Shown here one piece after another: positions 1-5,650 of a stretch of 10,652 nt of DNA. The translations under genes and the position numbers were made by a program. Location: positions 1 to 10,652 of the forward strand of contig JAJYRT010000057.1 in the NCBI GenBank assembly GCA_021793945.1. Direction: 5' to 3'. The stretch comes from Thermoplasmata archaeon (GTDB lineage: Archaea; Thermoplasmatota; Thermoplasmata; Thermoplasmatales; Thermoplasmataceae). The notes below the pieces were generated by a model, which saw only the letters and a list, made by a program, of their open reading frames with translations, searched no databases and was not told the DNA's origin. Positions within the stretch are counted from its first letter, which is position 1. Every line of letters starts with the position of its first letter.

Positions 1-150
1 GGTTTTGAGAACGGCTGAAATTGACAGGCGTCCTGTCCATATTTGAACGGAAGTTGTGTAGTTCAAGTCGTTAAATACAATAGTCTCTGCTTTTCTCAAC
101 CACGTTTCACCTAGCTGTTAATTTAAGGACAGCCCTCTTAGGTAAAATGC
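1..150. other. Left-edge spacer without a supportable gene
   Basis: No complete coding region is seen here. On the plus strand one frame is open from the edge to a TGA at 44-46 and could be the last 14 codons of a gene. On the minus strand an ATG at 38-40 opens a frame that runs off the edge and could be the start of the next gene. Neither can be told from chance. The stretch holds a perfect 6-bp inverted repeat with a 3-base loop (GACAGG/CCTGTC, 23-37). It also holds a copy of a 14-mer (121-134) that recurs at 3001-3014 beyond the other end of the ribosomal operon. Confidence 0.4.
23..37. repeat. Short perfect inverted repeat (hairpin)
   Basis: GACAGG and CCTGTC pair over a three-base CGT loop. 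There is no T-tract beside it on either strand, so a terminator role is not supported. It could be a protein-binding site or a small hairpin. Function unknown. Confidence 0.4.
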
Positions 151-330
151 CTAATACCGTGGTTTATTTTCAGGTTCCAGTGACAGGGCATAAACAATTA
201 TGGAAGAAAACAGCCATATCAGTGATATCATCATAAGAATAAAATTTGGCGTCACGGCCACAGAAATAATAAATAAAATTGCGGGGAAAATGTATTTAAT
301 CACTCCCCAGACATATTCAGAAAAATTCAT
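151..330 (-). CDS. Small two-helix membrane protein, unrecognised
   Basis: I do not recognise this 59-residue protein. It begins MNFSEYVWG and then has two hydrophobic stretches, at about residues 10-28 and 29-48, separated by a Pro-Asn turn, with a polar tail ending in KPRY. It is probably an integral membrane protein. The frame is open further upstream, but that extension lies inside rpl12 and reads its Lys/Glu-rich hinge in another frame, giving an implausible Arg/Lys-only stretch. I therefore chose the ATG at 328-330, which lies ten bases after the rpl12 stop and is preceded by a weak GATGAG ribosome binding site. A second possibility is the ATG at 373-375, inside rpl12. The tight spacing suggests co-transcription with the stalk genes. 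It ends in TAG. No clear T-tract terminator follows. Confidence 0.6.
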   Translation of the reverse strand: MNFSEYVWGVIKYIFPAILFIISVAVTPNFILMMISLIWLFSSIIVYALSLEPENKPRY

Positions 331-340
331 GTTCTTAAAC

Positions 341-658
341 TCATCCGAATAGTGAGCTGAGTCCAGCCATTGCATCTTCTTCTGCAGCTTCGCTCTTCTC
401 CTCTTTCTTTTCCTCTTTCTTCTTCTCCTCTTTCTTTTCAGCCGGTTTTGCTGCACTGGCTACAGGTGCCGCAACAGAAACGTTTGCGGCATTCTTAAGG
501 ACCTCTTCAATCTTGATCTCCTTGAGGCTTGACACAAGTGACTTGAGTCTTGTCTCGTCAGGTTTGACACCTGCCCCGCTAAGCACTTTCTTTAGTTTTT
601 CCTCGTCTATTTCCTGTCCTGCTGAATGCAGCAGGAGCGCTCCATATATATATTCCAT
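341..658 (-). CDS. rpl12: Archaeal ribosomal stalk protein L12 (P1/aL12)
   Basis: This 105-residue protein is the acidic stalk protein of the large ribosomal subunit. In archaea it forms dimers on P0 (L10) and recruits translational GTPases to the ribosome. The N-terminal dimerisation domain is recognisable from [16 protein letters not shown] onward. It is followed by an Ala-rich stretch, a Lys/Glu hinge at about residues 73-90, and the conserved C-terminal tail ending GLSSLFG, which in this family binds elongation factors. The length is normal. A strong GAGGTG ribosome binding site (on the plus strand, 667-672) overlaps the stop codon of the L10 gene, so translation is probably coupled. The hinge DNA is a long pyrimidine tract on the plus strand with an internal 19-base direct repeat. 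Confidence 0.97.
   Translation of the reverse strand: MEYIYGALLLHSAGQEIDEEKLKKVLSGAGVKPDETRLKSLVSSLKEIKIEEVLKNAANVSVAAPVASAAKPAEKKEEKKKEEKKEEKSEAAEEDAMAGLSSLFG
394..439. repeat. 19-base direct repeat with 27-base period in the L12 hinge
   Basis: The same 19 bases occur at 394-412 and 421-439, offset by 27 bases (nine codons). They lie in an almost pure pyrimidine stretch on the plus strand, which is purine on the coding strand. They encode the Lys/Glu hinge of L12. Slippage by one unit would change the hinge by nine residues and keep the frame. Confidence 0.85.
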
Positions 659-670
659 ATTTACTACACC

Positions 671-1615
671 TCATCCAAAGAGGGATTCCAATCCAGCAGA
701 CACGTTTTCGCTTGCGTCTTCCTGGGCTTTTTCATCCTTCTTGTCTTCCTTCTTGCTTTCCTTTGGCTCTTCCTCGCCCTCTAGAGTCTGGTTTATTGCG
801 TTGGCTTCCTTAATTGCTTTCAGTATAAATAATTCTACGTTTCCCTCAGACACGAATCCCGCATCCAGGGCAAGCTGTTCAGCATTGATGGCAGCCTTGA
901 CCAGCAGATCCGGTATGATCTCGGGAACAAGATACTGGGTGCCAAGTGCGATTGCCTTCGCTGCACTGAAGCCTTTCACGATTTCAGCTAATATGACTTC
1001 CTCGGTTATGGAAAGAACATCCTTGCTGTATATGAGACCGTGGCTGTACGCCCCTTCAATCTCCAGACCAACTGTAATCGGCTTTATCTCAAGCTTCTCC
1101 ATGAGCTTGGCTTTATCCTTGGAAATAACTTCCCCTTTCTTTACAAACAGCGATTCCTTCTTTATCACAATTTTTCCTTTCTCTATGGCTGTCGTTAAGC
1201 CGGCCTTCTGAAATTCGCTTATCATTGGCCCCGGTGGAAATGATGTTTCCTTTGCTTCGATAATAATGTCATCAGGAGCTATTTCACCACCACGGGCTGC
1301 GGCTTTCTGCTTCGTCTTCTCAAGCCTGCTGTAGAGCTTGGCCGGCTCAAGATCGGTGGTAATTATGGCAATCTGCCCCTTTGCATACTGCTTAAAATCG
1401 TGGATCTTCTTGTCCTTTGAACTTTCCAGTGCCTTGATTAGCAATCTTTTCCTGATGACCTTCAGTTTCATATGGCCTGACAGGTCACTCCTAATTTTCT
1501 GCAGTTGATTATTTCTAATGCCCTTTATGCTGGCTATGGCGCTTACTTCACTGGCTTCGATCTCGTCAGCCACTGATTTAACCAGATCAACTTTCCATGA
1601 AGCTGGATGTCTCAT
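671..1615 (-). CDS. rpl10: Ribosomal protein L10 / P0 stalk base
   Basis: This 314-residue protein is the archaeal P0 (L10) protein. It binds 23S rRNA next to L11 and carries the L12 dimers. The N-terminal rRNA-binding domain, including the stretch IRNNQLQKIRSDL at about residues 33-45, matches the family, and the long helical L12-binding region follows. The C-terminal end is a Lys/Glu-rich hinge and a tail ending SAGLESLFG, nearly the same as the L12 tail, which is typical of archaeal P0. The start ATG overlaps the L1 stop codon (ATGA) and has GGTGAT five bases upstream, so this start is well supported and translation is probably coupled to L1. The length is normal for archaea. Confidence 0.97.
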   Translation of the reverse strand: MRHPASWKVDLVKSVADEIEASEVSAIASIKGIRNNQLQKIRSDLSGHMKLKVIRKRLLIKALESSKDKKIHDFKQYAKGQIAIITTDLEPAKLYSRLEKTKQKAAARGGEIAPDDIIIEAKETSFPPGPMISEFQKAGLTTAIEKGKIVIKKESLFVKKGEVISKDKAKLMEKLEIKPITVGLEIEGAYSHGLIYSKDVLSITEEVILAEIVKGFSAAKAIALGTQYLVPEIIPDLLVKAAINAEQLALDAGFVSEGNVELFILKAIKEANAINQTLEGEEEPKESKKEDKKDEKAQEDASENVSAGLESLFG

Positions 1616-2265
1616 TGTATATCACCTGACTGTATCCTTATTGCTTTTCCCATTGTCGTCTTGACGTACAAAGAGTCTATGTTGTTCATTCCCTTCTCGA
1701 GTTTTCCCGTTATTCTCTTCATTACTGCAGTTATGTTTTCTGCTACGTCAGACGCGGGCATATCCTTTGTCCCGACAGGTACATGAAAAGTCTTCTTGTC
1801 CTTGCTTCTTGCCCTTACGGTTCGTTTCAGGGTCGTTATGATTTGAGTCGGATCCTGCCCTGGAGGTATAGGCCTTGGTATCTTTCCCCTGGGACCGAGA
1901 ACCTGTCCGAGAGACTTACCTATGCCTGCCATCAGGTTTGATTCGGCAACAAAATAATCTACATTGTTGACTATCTTCTTGAAGTCCTTCTTGTTTTCCT
2001 GGAACTTAGATATATCCTCTGCACCAAATACATAATCAGCAGAATTCCTCGCCTTGACCTTCATTTCCTCGGAACCAAAGACGGCAATCTTGATCTCCCG
2101 TCCCCTGCCCTTTGGAAGTGCTATCTCCTCATTAACCCTGTTCTTCGGATCTGAGAGATCCACCTCGCGCATGTTGATGGCGAGTTCTATGCTTTCCTTG
2201 AACTTACGTTCCTTGGCCGATTTAACGGCTTCCTCTATTATTTTAGACAGATTATTCGCAGGCAA
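1612..2265 (-). CDS. rpl1: Ribosomal protein L1
   Basis: L1 binds 23S rRNA to form the mobile L1 stalk and moves deacylated tRNA out of the E site. In several archaea it also represses its own mRNA. The family signatures DLSDPKNRVNEEI and LGPRGKIP are both present, in domain I and in the central domain II respectively. Two starts are possible. The longest frame begins with GTG at 2272-2274 (220 residues). However, that GTG is part of a GGTGAT ribosome binding site, and a TTG at 2263-2265 lies four bases after it, the same arrangement as at L10. I prefer the TTG start, which gives 217 residues beginning (M)PANNLSK. The gene lies 37 bases after the L11 stop and overlaps the L10 start. Confidence 0.93.
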   Translation of the reverse strand: MPANNLSKIIEEAVKSAKERKFKESIELAINMREVDLSDPKNRVNEEIALPKGRGREIKIAVFGSEEMKVKARNSADYVFGAEDISKFQENKKDFKKIVNNVDYFVAESNLMAGIGKSLGQVLGPRGKIPRPIPPGQDPTQIITTLKRTVRARSKDKKTFHVPVGTKDMPASDVAENITAVMKRITGKLEKGMNNIDSLYVKTTMGKAIRIQSGDIQ

Positions 2266-2266
2266 T

Positions 2267-2276
2267 AAAATCACCA
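2267..2276 (-). promoter_or_regulatory. Ribosome binding site that decides the L1 start
   Basis: On the minus strand GGTGAT is followed by TTTA and then TTG. The same GGTGAT stands five bases before the ATG of L10. The spacing favours initiation at TTG (2263-2265) over the GTG that lies inside the motif. Confidence 0.6.
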
Positions 2277-2302
2277 GCCGTAGTTAAACGAGATAAACTC
2301 TC

Positions 2303-2779
2303 CTACGGATTTATCGCAATTTCTCCTTTACTAATAAGCCTTTGGATTTCCTTTGGATCCTTGCCTTCAACGTTCACGCCGAGGGAGACACAGGTTCCGA
2401 GAACTTCCATCACTGCTGCCTTCAGGCTGTTTGCAAGCATGCCGTCCATTTTGGCTTTTGCAACGTTTATTATCTGTGCCATGGTTGCATTTCCACCGAC
2501 AGCTTCTTTCTTCTTTGAAGCTCCCTTCTCGATGCCCATTTCCTTCTTTATCAGTGCCGAAGTCGGTGGTATTCCCACTGATATCTCATATTTCTTCGTG
2601 GCCGGATCCGTAACCGTTATGGTTACCGGTACCTGCATACCTGCAAATGCCTTTGTCCTGTCGTTGATCTCCTTAATTATCTGGCCCAGGTTTAAACCAA
2701 GCGGACCGAGTGCCGGGCCAAGCGGCGGCCCTGTTGTTGCCTTTCCACCCTCTACCATTGTACTAACTGATTGTGCCAT
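2303..2779 (-). CDS. rpl11: Ribosomal protein L11
   Basis: L11 binds the GTPase-associated region of 23S rRNA beside P0 and takes part in factor-dependent GTP hydrolysis. The 158-residue product shows the Gly/Pro-rich N-terminal signature [14 protein letters not shown] at about residues 17-30. It also has the C-terminal rRNA-binding domain from about residue 80, including the stretch ending GVNVEGKDP. The start ATG at 2777-2779 has GAGGAT about six bases upstream. It is the first gene of the stalk cluster here. The spt5 and secE genes that often precede it in archaea are absent, and a spacer and a divergent gene lie upstream instead. Confidence 0.97.
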   Translation of the reverse strand: MAQSVSTMVEGGKATTGPPLGPALGPLGLNLGQIIKEINDRTKAFAGMQVPVTITVTDPATKKYEISVGIPPTSALIKKEMGIEKGASKKKEAVGGNATMAQIINVAKAKMDGMLANSLKAAVMEVLGTCVSLGVNVEGKDPKEIQRLISKGEIAINP

Positions 2780-2821
2780 AAATTATCCTCTATATGCCAC
2801 GGCTTATAGCCAATCGGTTTT

Positions 2822-2908
2822 TTAACTTTGTGATTTCTGCCATGGCAGCAAAAGAGCGGTGGGGCACTTTCGCGAAATATTCGGTAGTATACCTAACTTT
2901 TCGCTCAT
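2822..2908 (-). CDS. Candidate 28-codon leader ORF before rpl11
   Basis: On the minus strand an ATG at 2906-2908 is preceded by GAGGTG with eight bases between, a good archaeal ribosome binding site. The frame gives 28 codons beginning MSEKLGILPNIS and ends in TAA, 42 bases before the rpl11 start. The peptide contains the run LLLPW and resembles no family I know. It may be a leader peptide whose translation affects rpl11 expression, or the match to a binding site may be chance. A second mini-frame (17 codons from the ATG at 2842-2844) ends at the TAG that overlaps the rpl11 ribosome binding site. Confidence 0.35.
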   Translation of the reverse strand: MSEKLGILPNISRKCPTALLLPWQKSQS

Positions 2909-3076
2909 TTTTTGTACACCTCACGCGTAGTACACAAAGTATTTTCACGAGGAATATTCTCACTGGGAAGACATGTTTTAAGCAATTACCCAACAACAGT
3001 ATTTAAGGACAGCCAACAGTCAATTTCCGGCATAGCCGTGATCAAATGGTATTAATATATTATATGATATTTGTAA

Positions 3077-3084
3077 GAGGTGAT
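3077..3084 (+). promoter_or_regulatory. Strong ribosome binding site that sets the start of the Hint protein
   Basis: GAGGTGAT matches the archaeal Shine-Dalgarno core and lies six bases before the GTG at 3091-3093. The frame is open upstream to an ATG at 3046, but that ATG has no such site. The GTG also places a Arg-Lys/hydrophobic signal peptide exactly at the N-terminus. Confidence 0.8.
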
Positions 3085-3090
3085 AATCAA

Positions 3091-5049
3091 GTGCGCAAAG
3101 GAATACTAGCGCTTATTGTTATAGCCTCTGTAGTGCTGAGTTCGGCAACCATTGTAATTGCCGAGGGAATTCACGGTCCACAGCAAATAGTTATTCAAAT
3201 AGTTAATCAGAGCGGAAACCCTATTCAAGGTGCAGCTGTGCAGGGAATGATGATATCCCCTCCCACGAACGGGAGCTTCATGAGGACGGTGAGCATAGAG
3301 AAAACAAACTCGATGGGGTTGGCATCCATAAGTAACATGACATTGGCGATGAGTGTATCGAATGAATGGGCCTCCTTTGATCGATCGTCTGGCCTCAACA
3401 TGGGTTCTTCTCTCCTTGTATTCATAACTTACAATGACTCCGGAAGTATATACTTCAGGGAAGCCAGTGTTTCCATAAACTCTTATCAGATATTACATGG
3501 TAATTCTGCATTTGAACGGGTAACTCTCAATGAAACGCAGGGGGACGTGCTTGTACAGAACAATTCTGTCAACAGTAAGCCATCATCCTTCTACTTCAGG
3601 TACGACCAGAACACGGGATCGATAAATGGTGGCAAATTCATTCCGAATGTCGGACAGAATCTCCCAAGCATTATCCCGGCCGGGGGCTTAAGCAGCTATT
3701 ATTGGTATCAGGACAACAGTTCATTTATTCCACAGTCCGGTACCATGCAGATCCCACTTGCATGGGTTACGTTTCAGGGAAGCAGTTATGGGGACCTGAC
3801 AACTATTATGCAGGAGAGCGAGTTATCGGATACCGGCGTTTCACTTAACCCCTATAATTCAAATCAGGTCGAATATCAACCGGGTGGCCAGCTTTTCTCC
3901 ACTAACAGCGGTGGAACAACATACACCGGAAGCAGTGGCATTGACCAACTGGGAGATCAGCAGTATTCTGTGGGAAGTTCTGCATACACCTATCTGAACG
4001 GACAGATAGAACTGGCAACTTACTCACTATGGTATATTGATCCAAGCACTGATATGGCAATTCCGATGAACGAATATATGGCACAGTCAGCCATTGTGAA
4101 TATCGCAACGTCAGGAGGCAATTTACAGTTAGGGATTGCAACGGGTGAGCCGCCCTACTACAGCACCTTGGTGGAGTATAACAATTACAATTCCTATGCT
4201 TTGCCAGACAGTGTCGGGAATGGAGGCGGAACGATGTTTGACATAACTACTTCTAGCGTTTACCAGGGAAGCATAAACGACGGAACCTGGCTGGACATTG
4301 CCGCAACGGCCGGCTCTATAATAGTTGGCGCAGTCACCGGCGGTACATCGTATGCCGTAGAACTTGGACTGTCAGCCACAGTGCTCTCGGGCATCATTGG
4401 TGCAATTACTATCGGATCCTCTACATATGGCAGCGTCTACTCCGAGGTCGGTTATAATGCCCCGAGTGGATATACAATAACGGGGCAGATAATGGAAAGC
4501 AATGTTTACTACCAGATAGGATCAAACAGCATGCAGGTACCCATTTTTGGCCTCGTAATCAATGCCTTCCCTACAAGCAGCGGTGGAGGTGGTGGGGGCT
4601 GCGTTCTCAATGGAACGCTCGTATCAGTTACCAACAACAAAGCAGAGCCGGTACAAACTCTCGGGGTCGGCGATCGGGTTCTGTCTTACAATCCTCTTGA
4701 TGGCAGCTTCTTTGAGAATAGAATCACCAGCATTACCGTCACAGAAGTTCATTCAATCCTGAACATAGACAACGGCTTTCTTTACGTTTCCGGACTGAAT
4801 GATCAACCGATATATGCCCTGCTCCCTAACGGCACGGCAGAATGGTTAATGGTTGGCAACCTGACCACTTCAGATCATATTCTTGATCCCCTGAATGGAT
4901 CCTGGATACCAGTAAGTTCCATCGTTACAGCACATGGAAACTTCACTGTTTACGATCTTGGAGGTGCAAGGACATTCTATCAATCTGGCCATTTGAGATT
5001 CACGTATTTGGGGAACGGAGTGCTGCTGGACAAGAAAATAACTGCATGA
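3091..5049 (+). CDS. Exported surface protein with C-terminal Hint domain
   Basis: This 652-residue protein starts at a GTG after a strong GAGGTGAT site. Residues 1-24 form a signal peptide (VRK, hydrophobic core, probable cleavage after VIA). Residues from about 30 to 100 resemble an Ig-like or carboxypeptidase-regulatory beta domain (motif NQSGNPIQGAAV). A long Ser/Asn/Tyr/Gly-rich region without a recognised family follows. Residues about 403-441 form a hydrophobic Gly/Ala-rich segment. A six-Gly linker ends at Cys504, the only cysteine in the protein, and from there to the end the sequence fits a Hint domain (CVLNGTLV, then VGDRVLSYN). At least a dozen N-X-S/T sequons suggest an N-glycosylated surface protein. 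In Hint families the junction cysteine forms a thioester and releases the N-terminal part. Here the usual T-x-x-H of block B reads LNDQ and the terminal His-Asn reads Asp-Lys, so splicing is unlikely and cleavage is uncertain. The Hint call rests on motif reading only. Confidence 0.75.
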   Translation: MRKGILALIVIASVVLSSATIVIAEGIHGPQQIVIQIVNQSGNPIQGAAVQGMMISPPTNGSFMRTVSIEKTNSMGLASISNMTLAMSVSNEWASFDRSSGLNMGSSLLVFITYNDSGSIYFREASVSINSYQILHGNSAFERVTLNETQGDVLVQNNSVNSKPSSFYFRYDQNTGSINGGKFIPNVGQNLPSIIPAGGLSSYYWYQDNSSFIPQSGTMQIPLAWVTFQGSSYGDLTTIMQESELSDTGVSLNPYNSNQVEYQPGGQLFSTNSGGTTYTGSSGIDQLGDQQYSVGSSAYTYLNGQIELATYSLWYIDPSTDMAIPMNEYMAQSAIVNIATSGGNLQLGIATGEPPYYSTLVEYNNYNSYALPDSVGNGGGTMFDITTSSVYQGSINDGTWLDIAATAGSIIVGAVTGGTSYAVELGLSATVLSGIIGAITIGSSTYGSVYSEVGYNAPSGYTITGQIMESNVYYQIGSNSMQVPIFGLVINAFPTSSGGGGGGCVLNGTLVSVTNNKAEPVQTLGVGDRVLSYNPLDGSFFENRITSITVTEVHSILNIDNGFLYVSGLNDQPIYALLPNGTAEWLMVGNLTTSDHILDPLNGSWIPVSSIVTAHGNFTVYDLGGARTFYQSGHLRFTYLGNGVLLDKKITA

Positions 5050-5286
5050 TCGCCCTCTTCCAGAAAGGGCGACATCACGCTCTCTTATTTTTTTATTTTT
5101 TTTTTCCTGCGGGTCAAGCACTGCAACGAGGGCATTATAAAACCCCACTGTTATACAGATGCCGAAAGGTACTGCCAGAACATCATAGTAGGTTGGGTAA
5201 GATAGAGTCAGCACAACAATCCCAAGAACGCAGAAGAAGATTCCGAGATAAAACCGCTTCTTCTGGGTTTTTGTCATCTCCTGCAT
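4870..5286 (-). CDS. Small two-helix membrane protein with long antisense tail
   Basis: I do not recognise this protein. The frame as read gives 138 residues. The first 60 look like a real small membrane protein: a basic start (MQEMTKTQKKR), a helix at about residues 11-30, a Pro-Thr-Tyr-Tyr turn, and a second helix at about 34-57, then DPQE. From residue 61 the codons are an A10 run and an A7 run, giving KKNKK. The rest is antisense to the Hint gene and has no features. One base more or less in the A10 run would end the protein at once, at 64 or 66 residues. The true product may therefore be the short form, with the tail caused by a sequencing error or used through slippage. A TTTAAATA box lies about 25 bases before the ATG, which fits a leaderless mRNA starting at 5286. 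Confidence 0.5.
   Translation of the reverse strand: MQEMTKTQKKRFYLGIFFCVLGIVVLTLSYPTYYDVLAVPFGICITVGFYNALVAVLDPQEKKNKKIRERDVALSGRGRSCSYFLVQQHSVPQIRESQMARLIECPCTSKIVNSEVSMCCNDGTYWYPGSIQGIKNMI
5050..5105 (+). terminator. Hairpin and T-tracts after the Hint-protein gene
   Basis: Immediately after the stop codon TCGCCCT pairs with AGGGCGA (5050-5056 and 5066-5072, nine-base loop). T-rich runs of seven (5088-5094) and ten (5096-5105) follow. Archaeal RNA polymerase terminates at T-tracts, so this is a good plus-strand terminator. The same tracts are read as A-runs inside the convergent membrane-protein gene. Confidence 0.7.
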
Positions 5287-5307
5287 TATGAGTTCAATGA
5301 TTTTGAA

Positions 5308-5315
5308 TATTTAAA
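5308..5315 (-). promoter_or_regulatory. TATA-like box of the small membrane-protein gene
   Basis: TTTAAATA on the minus strand is centred about 25 bases before the ATG at 5286. This is the distance expected between an archaeal TATA box and a transcript that begins at its start codon. Confidence 0.55.
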
Positions 5316-5335
5316 CTGATCCTCATTTGCTGTTA

Positions 5336-5375
5336 TAAATTTCACACGCATCTACCTTGTGGACCGTGAAATTTA
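5336..5375. repeat. Perfect 10-bp inverted repeat with 20-base spacer
   Basis: TAAATTTCAC (5336-5345) and GTGAAATTTA (5366-5375) are exact reverse complements. The left arm overlaps a TATAAAT box at 5334-5340, and the right arm lies where a plus-strand transcript from that box would begin. It could be an operator or the stem of a structured RNA. Confidence 0.6.
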
Positions 5376-5556
5376 CGGTATTTCCGAATTAAAGTTGCAT
5401 TGGAGGTGGTCCCATTTTACTAATTCTCTCGGAAAAACGGGAGAATTCCGAGCATATGTCAATTCTTCCATAAAGAAAATAACGCCCGGTGATGGCCATA
5501 GAATTCCTGAAGCGATCTTTCGTAACTGCACTATTTTCCAGCTTATCCCTCATTGA
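5359..5556 (+). CDS. Doubtful 65-codon ORF in the spacer
   Basis: I do not recognise this ORF. It begins at GTG 5359, about 22 bases after a TATAAAT box (5334-5340), so a leaderless transcript is possible. The peptide starts MDREIYGISELKLHW, is mixed basic and hydrophobic, and has no signal peptide or membrane helix. A 10-bp hairpin (5422-5447) lies inside it and an inverted repeat overlaps its start. The stretch 5290-5650 has no other candidate, so this may equally be non-coding control sequence or a remnant. Confidence is low. Confidence 0.2.
   Translation: MDREIYGISELKLHWRWSHFTNSLGKTGEFRAYVNSSIKKITPGDGHRIPEAIFRNCTIFQLIPH
5422..5447. repeat. Ten-base-pair hairpin with GAAAAA loop
   Basis: AATTCTCTCG pairs with CGGGAGAATT, with one G-U pair in the RNA read from the plus strand, around a six-base GAAAAA loop. 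No T-tract follows, so a terminator role is unlikely. It could be part of a structured RNA or a binding site. Confidence 0.55.
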
Positions 5557-5607
5557 ATTGTAATAGAGTACCTTTATCCAGATTTCACGAGCTGTACGGG
5601 CTGCCTT

Positions 5608-5621
5608 ATTGCCTAGGCAAT
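5608..5621. promoter_or_regulatory. 14-bp perfect palindrome, possible operator
   Basis: ATTGCCTAGGCAAT is its own reverse complement. It lies 30 bases upstream of the TTTATTAA box of the exported-peptide gene, a common place for a dimeric regulator. About one such palindrome is expected by chance in a window of this size, so only its position makes it notable. Confidence 0.4.
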
Positions 5622-5650
5622 CCTACCTTCCACAGAGAAAAATCAAAGAG

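Larger units (their letters stand above)
2780..3090. promoter_or_regulatory. Divergent control region between rpl11 and the Hint-protein gene
   Basis: This spacer of about 310 bases separates two divergently transcribed genes. It contains a 12-bp palindrome CTGCCATGGCAG (2837-2848), a 10-bp palindrome TTTCGCGAAA (2868-2877) and short hairpins at 2801-2811 (GGCT/AGCC) and 3028-3038 (CGGC/GCCG). GTACAC occurs twice with a 16-base offset (2914 and 2930). CAACAGT occurs twice with a 20-base offset (2994 and 3014), and a TATTTAA box lies between these two copies. An AT-rich TATA-like run lies at 3050-3066. The box at 3000-3006 could serve as TATA element in either direction. Apart from the leader ORF, no gene is supported. 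Confidence 0.5.

Noticed and set aside
51..80. TTCAAGTC resembling a tRNA T-loop
   Set aside because: No matching acceptor, D or anticodon stems could be found around it.
331..456. Extended N-terminus of the small membrane protein with an Arg/Lys-only stretch
   Set aside because: It is the rpl12 hinge read in a shifted frame. L12 is certain, and the start at 328-330 fits the spacing after its stop.
513..1211. Plus-strand frame of 232 codons
   Set aside because: It is antisense to the L12 and L10 genes, Ser/Phe-rich in the way reverse frames of Lys/Glu-rich genes are, and has no family features.
2361..2825. Plus-strand frame of 154 codons
   Set aside because: It is antisense to L11, which is unmistakable.
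2790..2996. Minus-strand frame of 68 codons upstream of rpl11
   Set aside because: Its ATG lacks a ribosome binding site and the peptide has no recognisable features. The other frame in this region has the better start signal.
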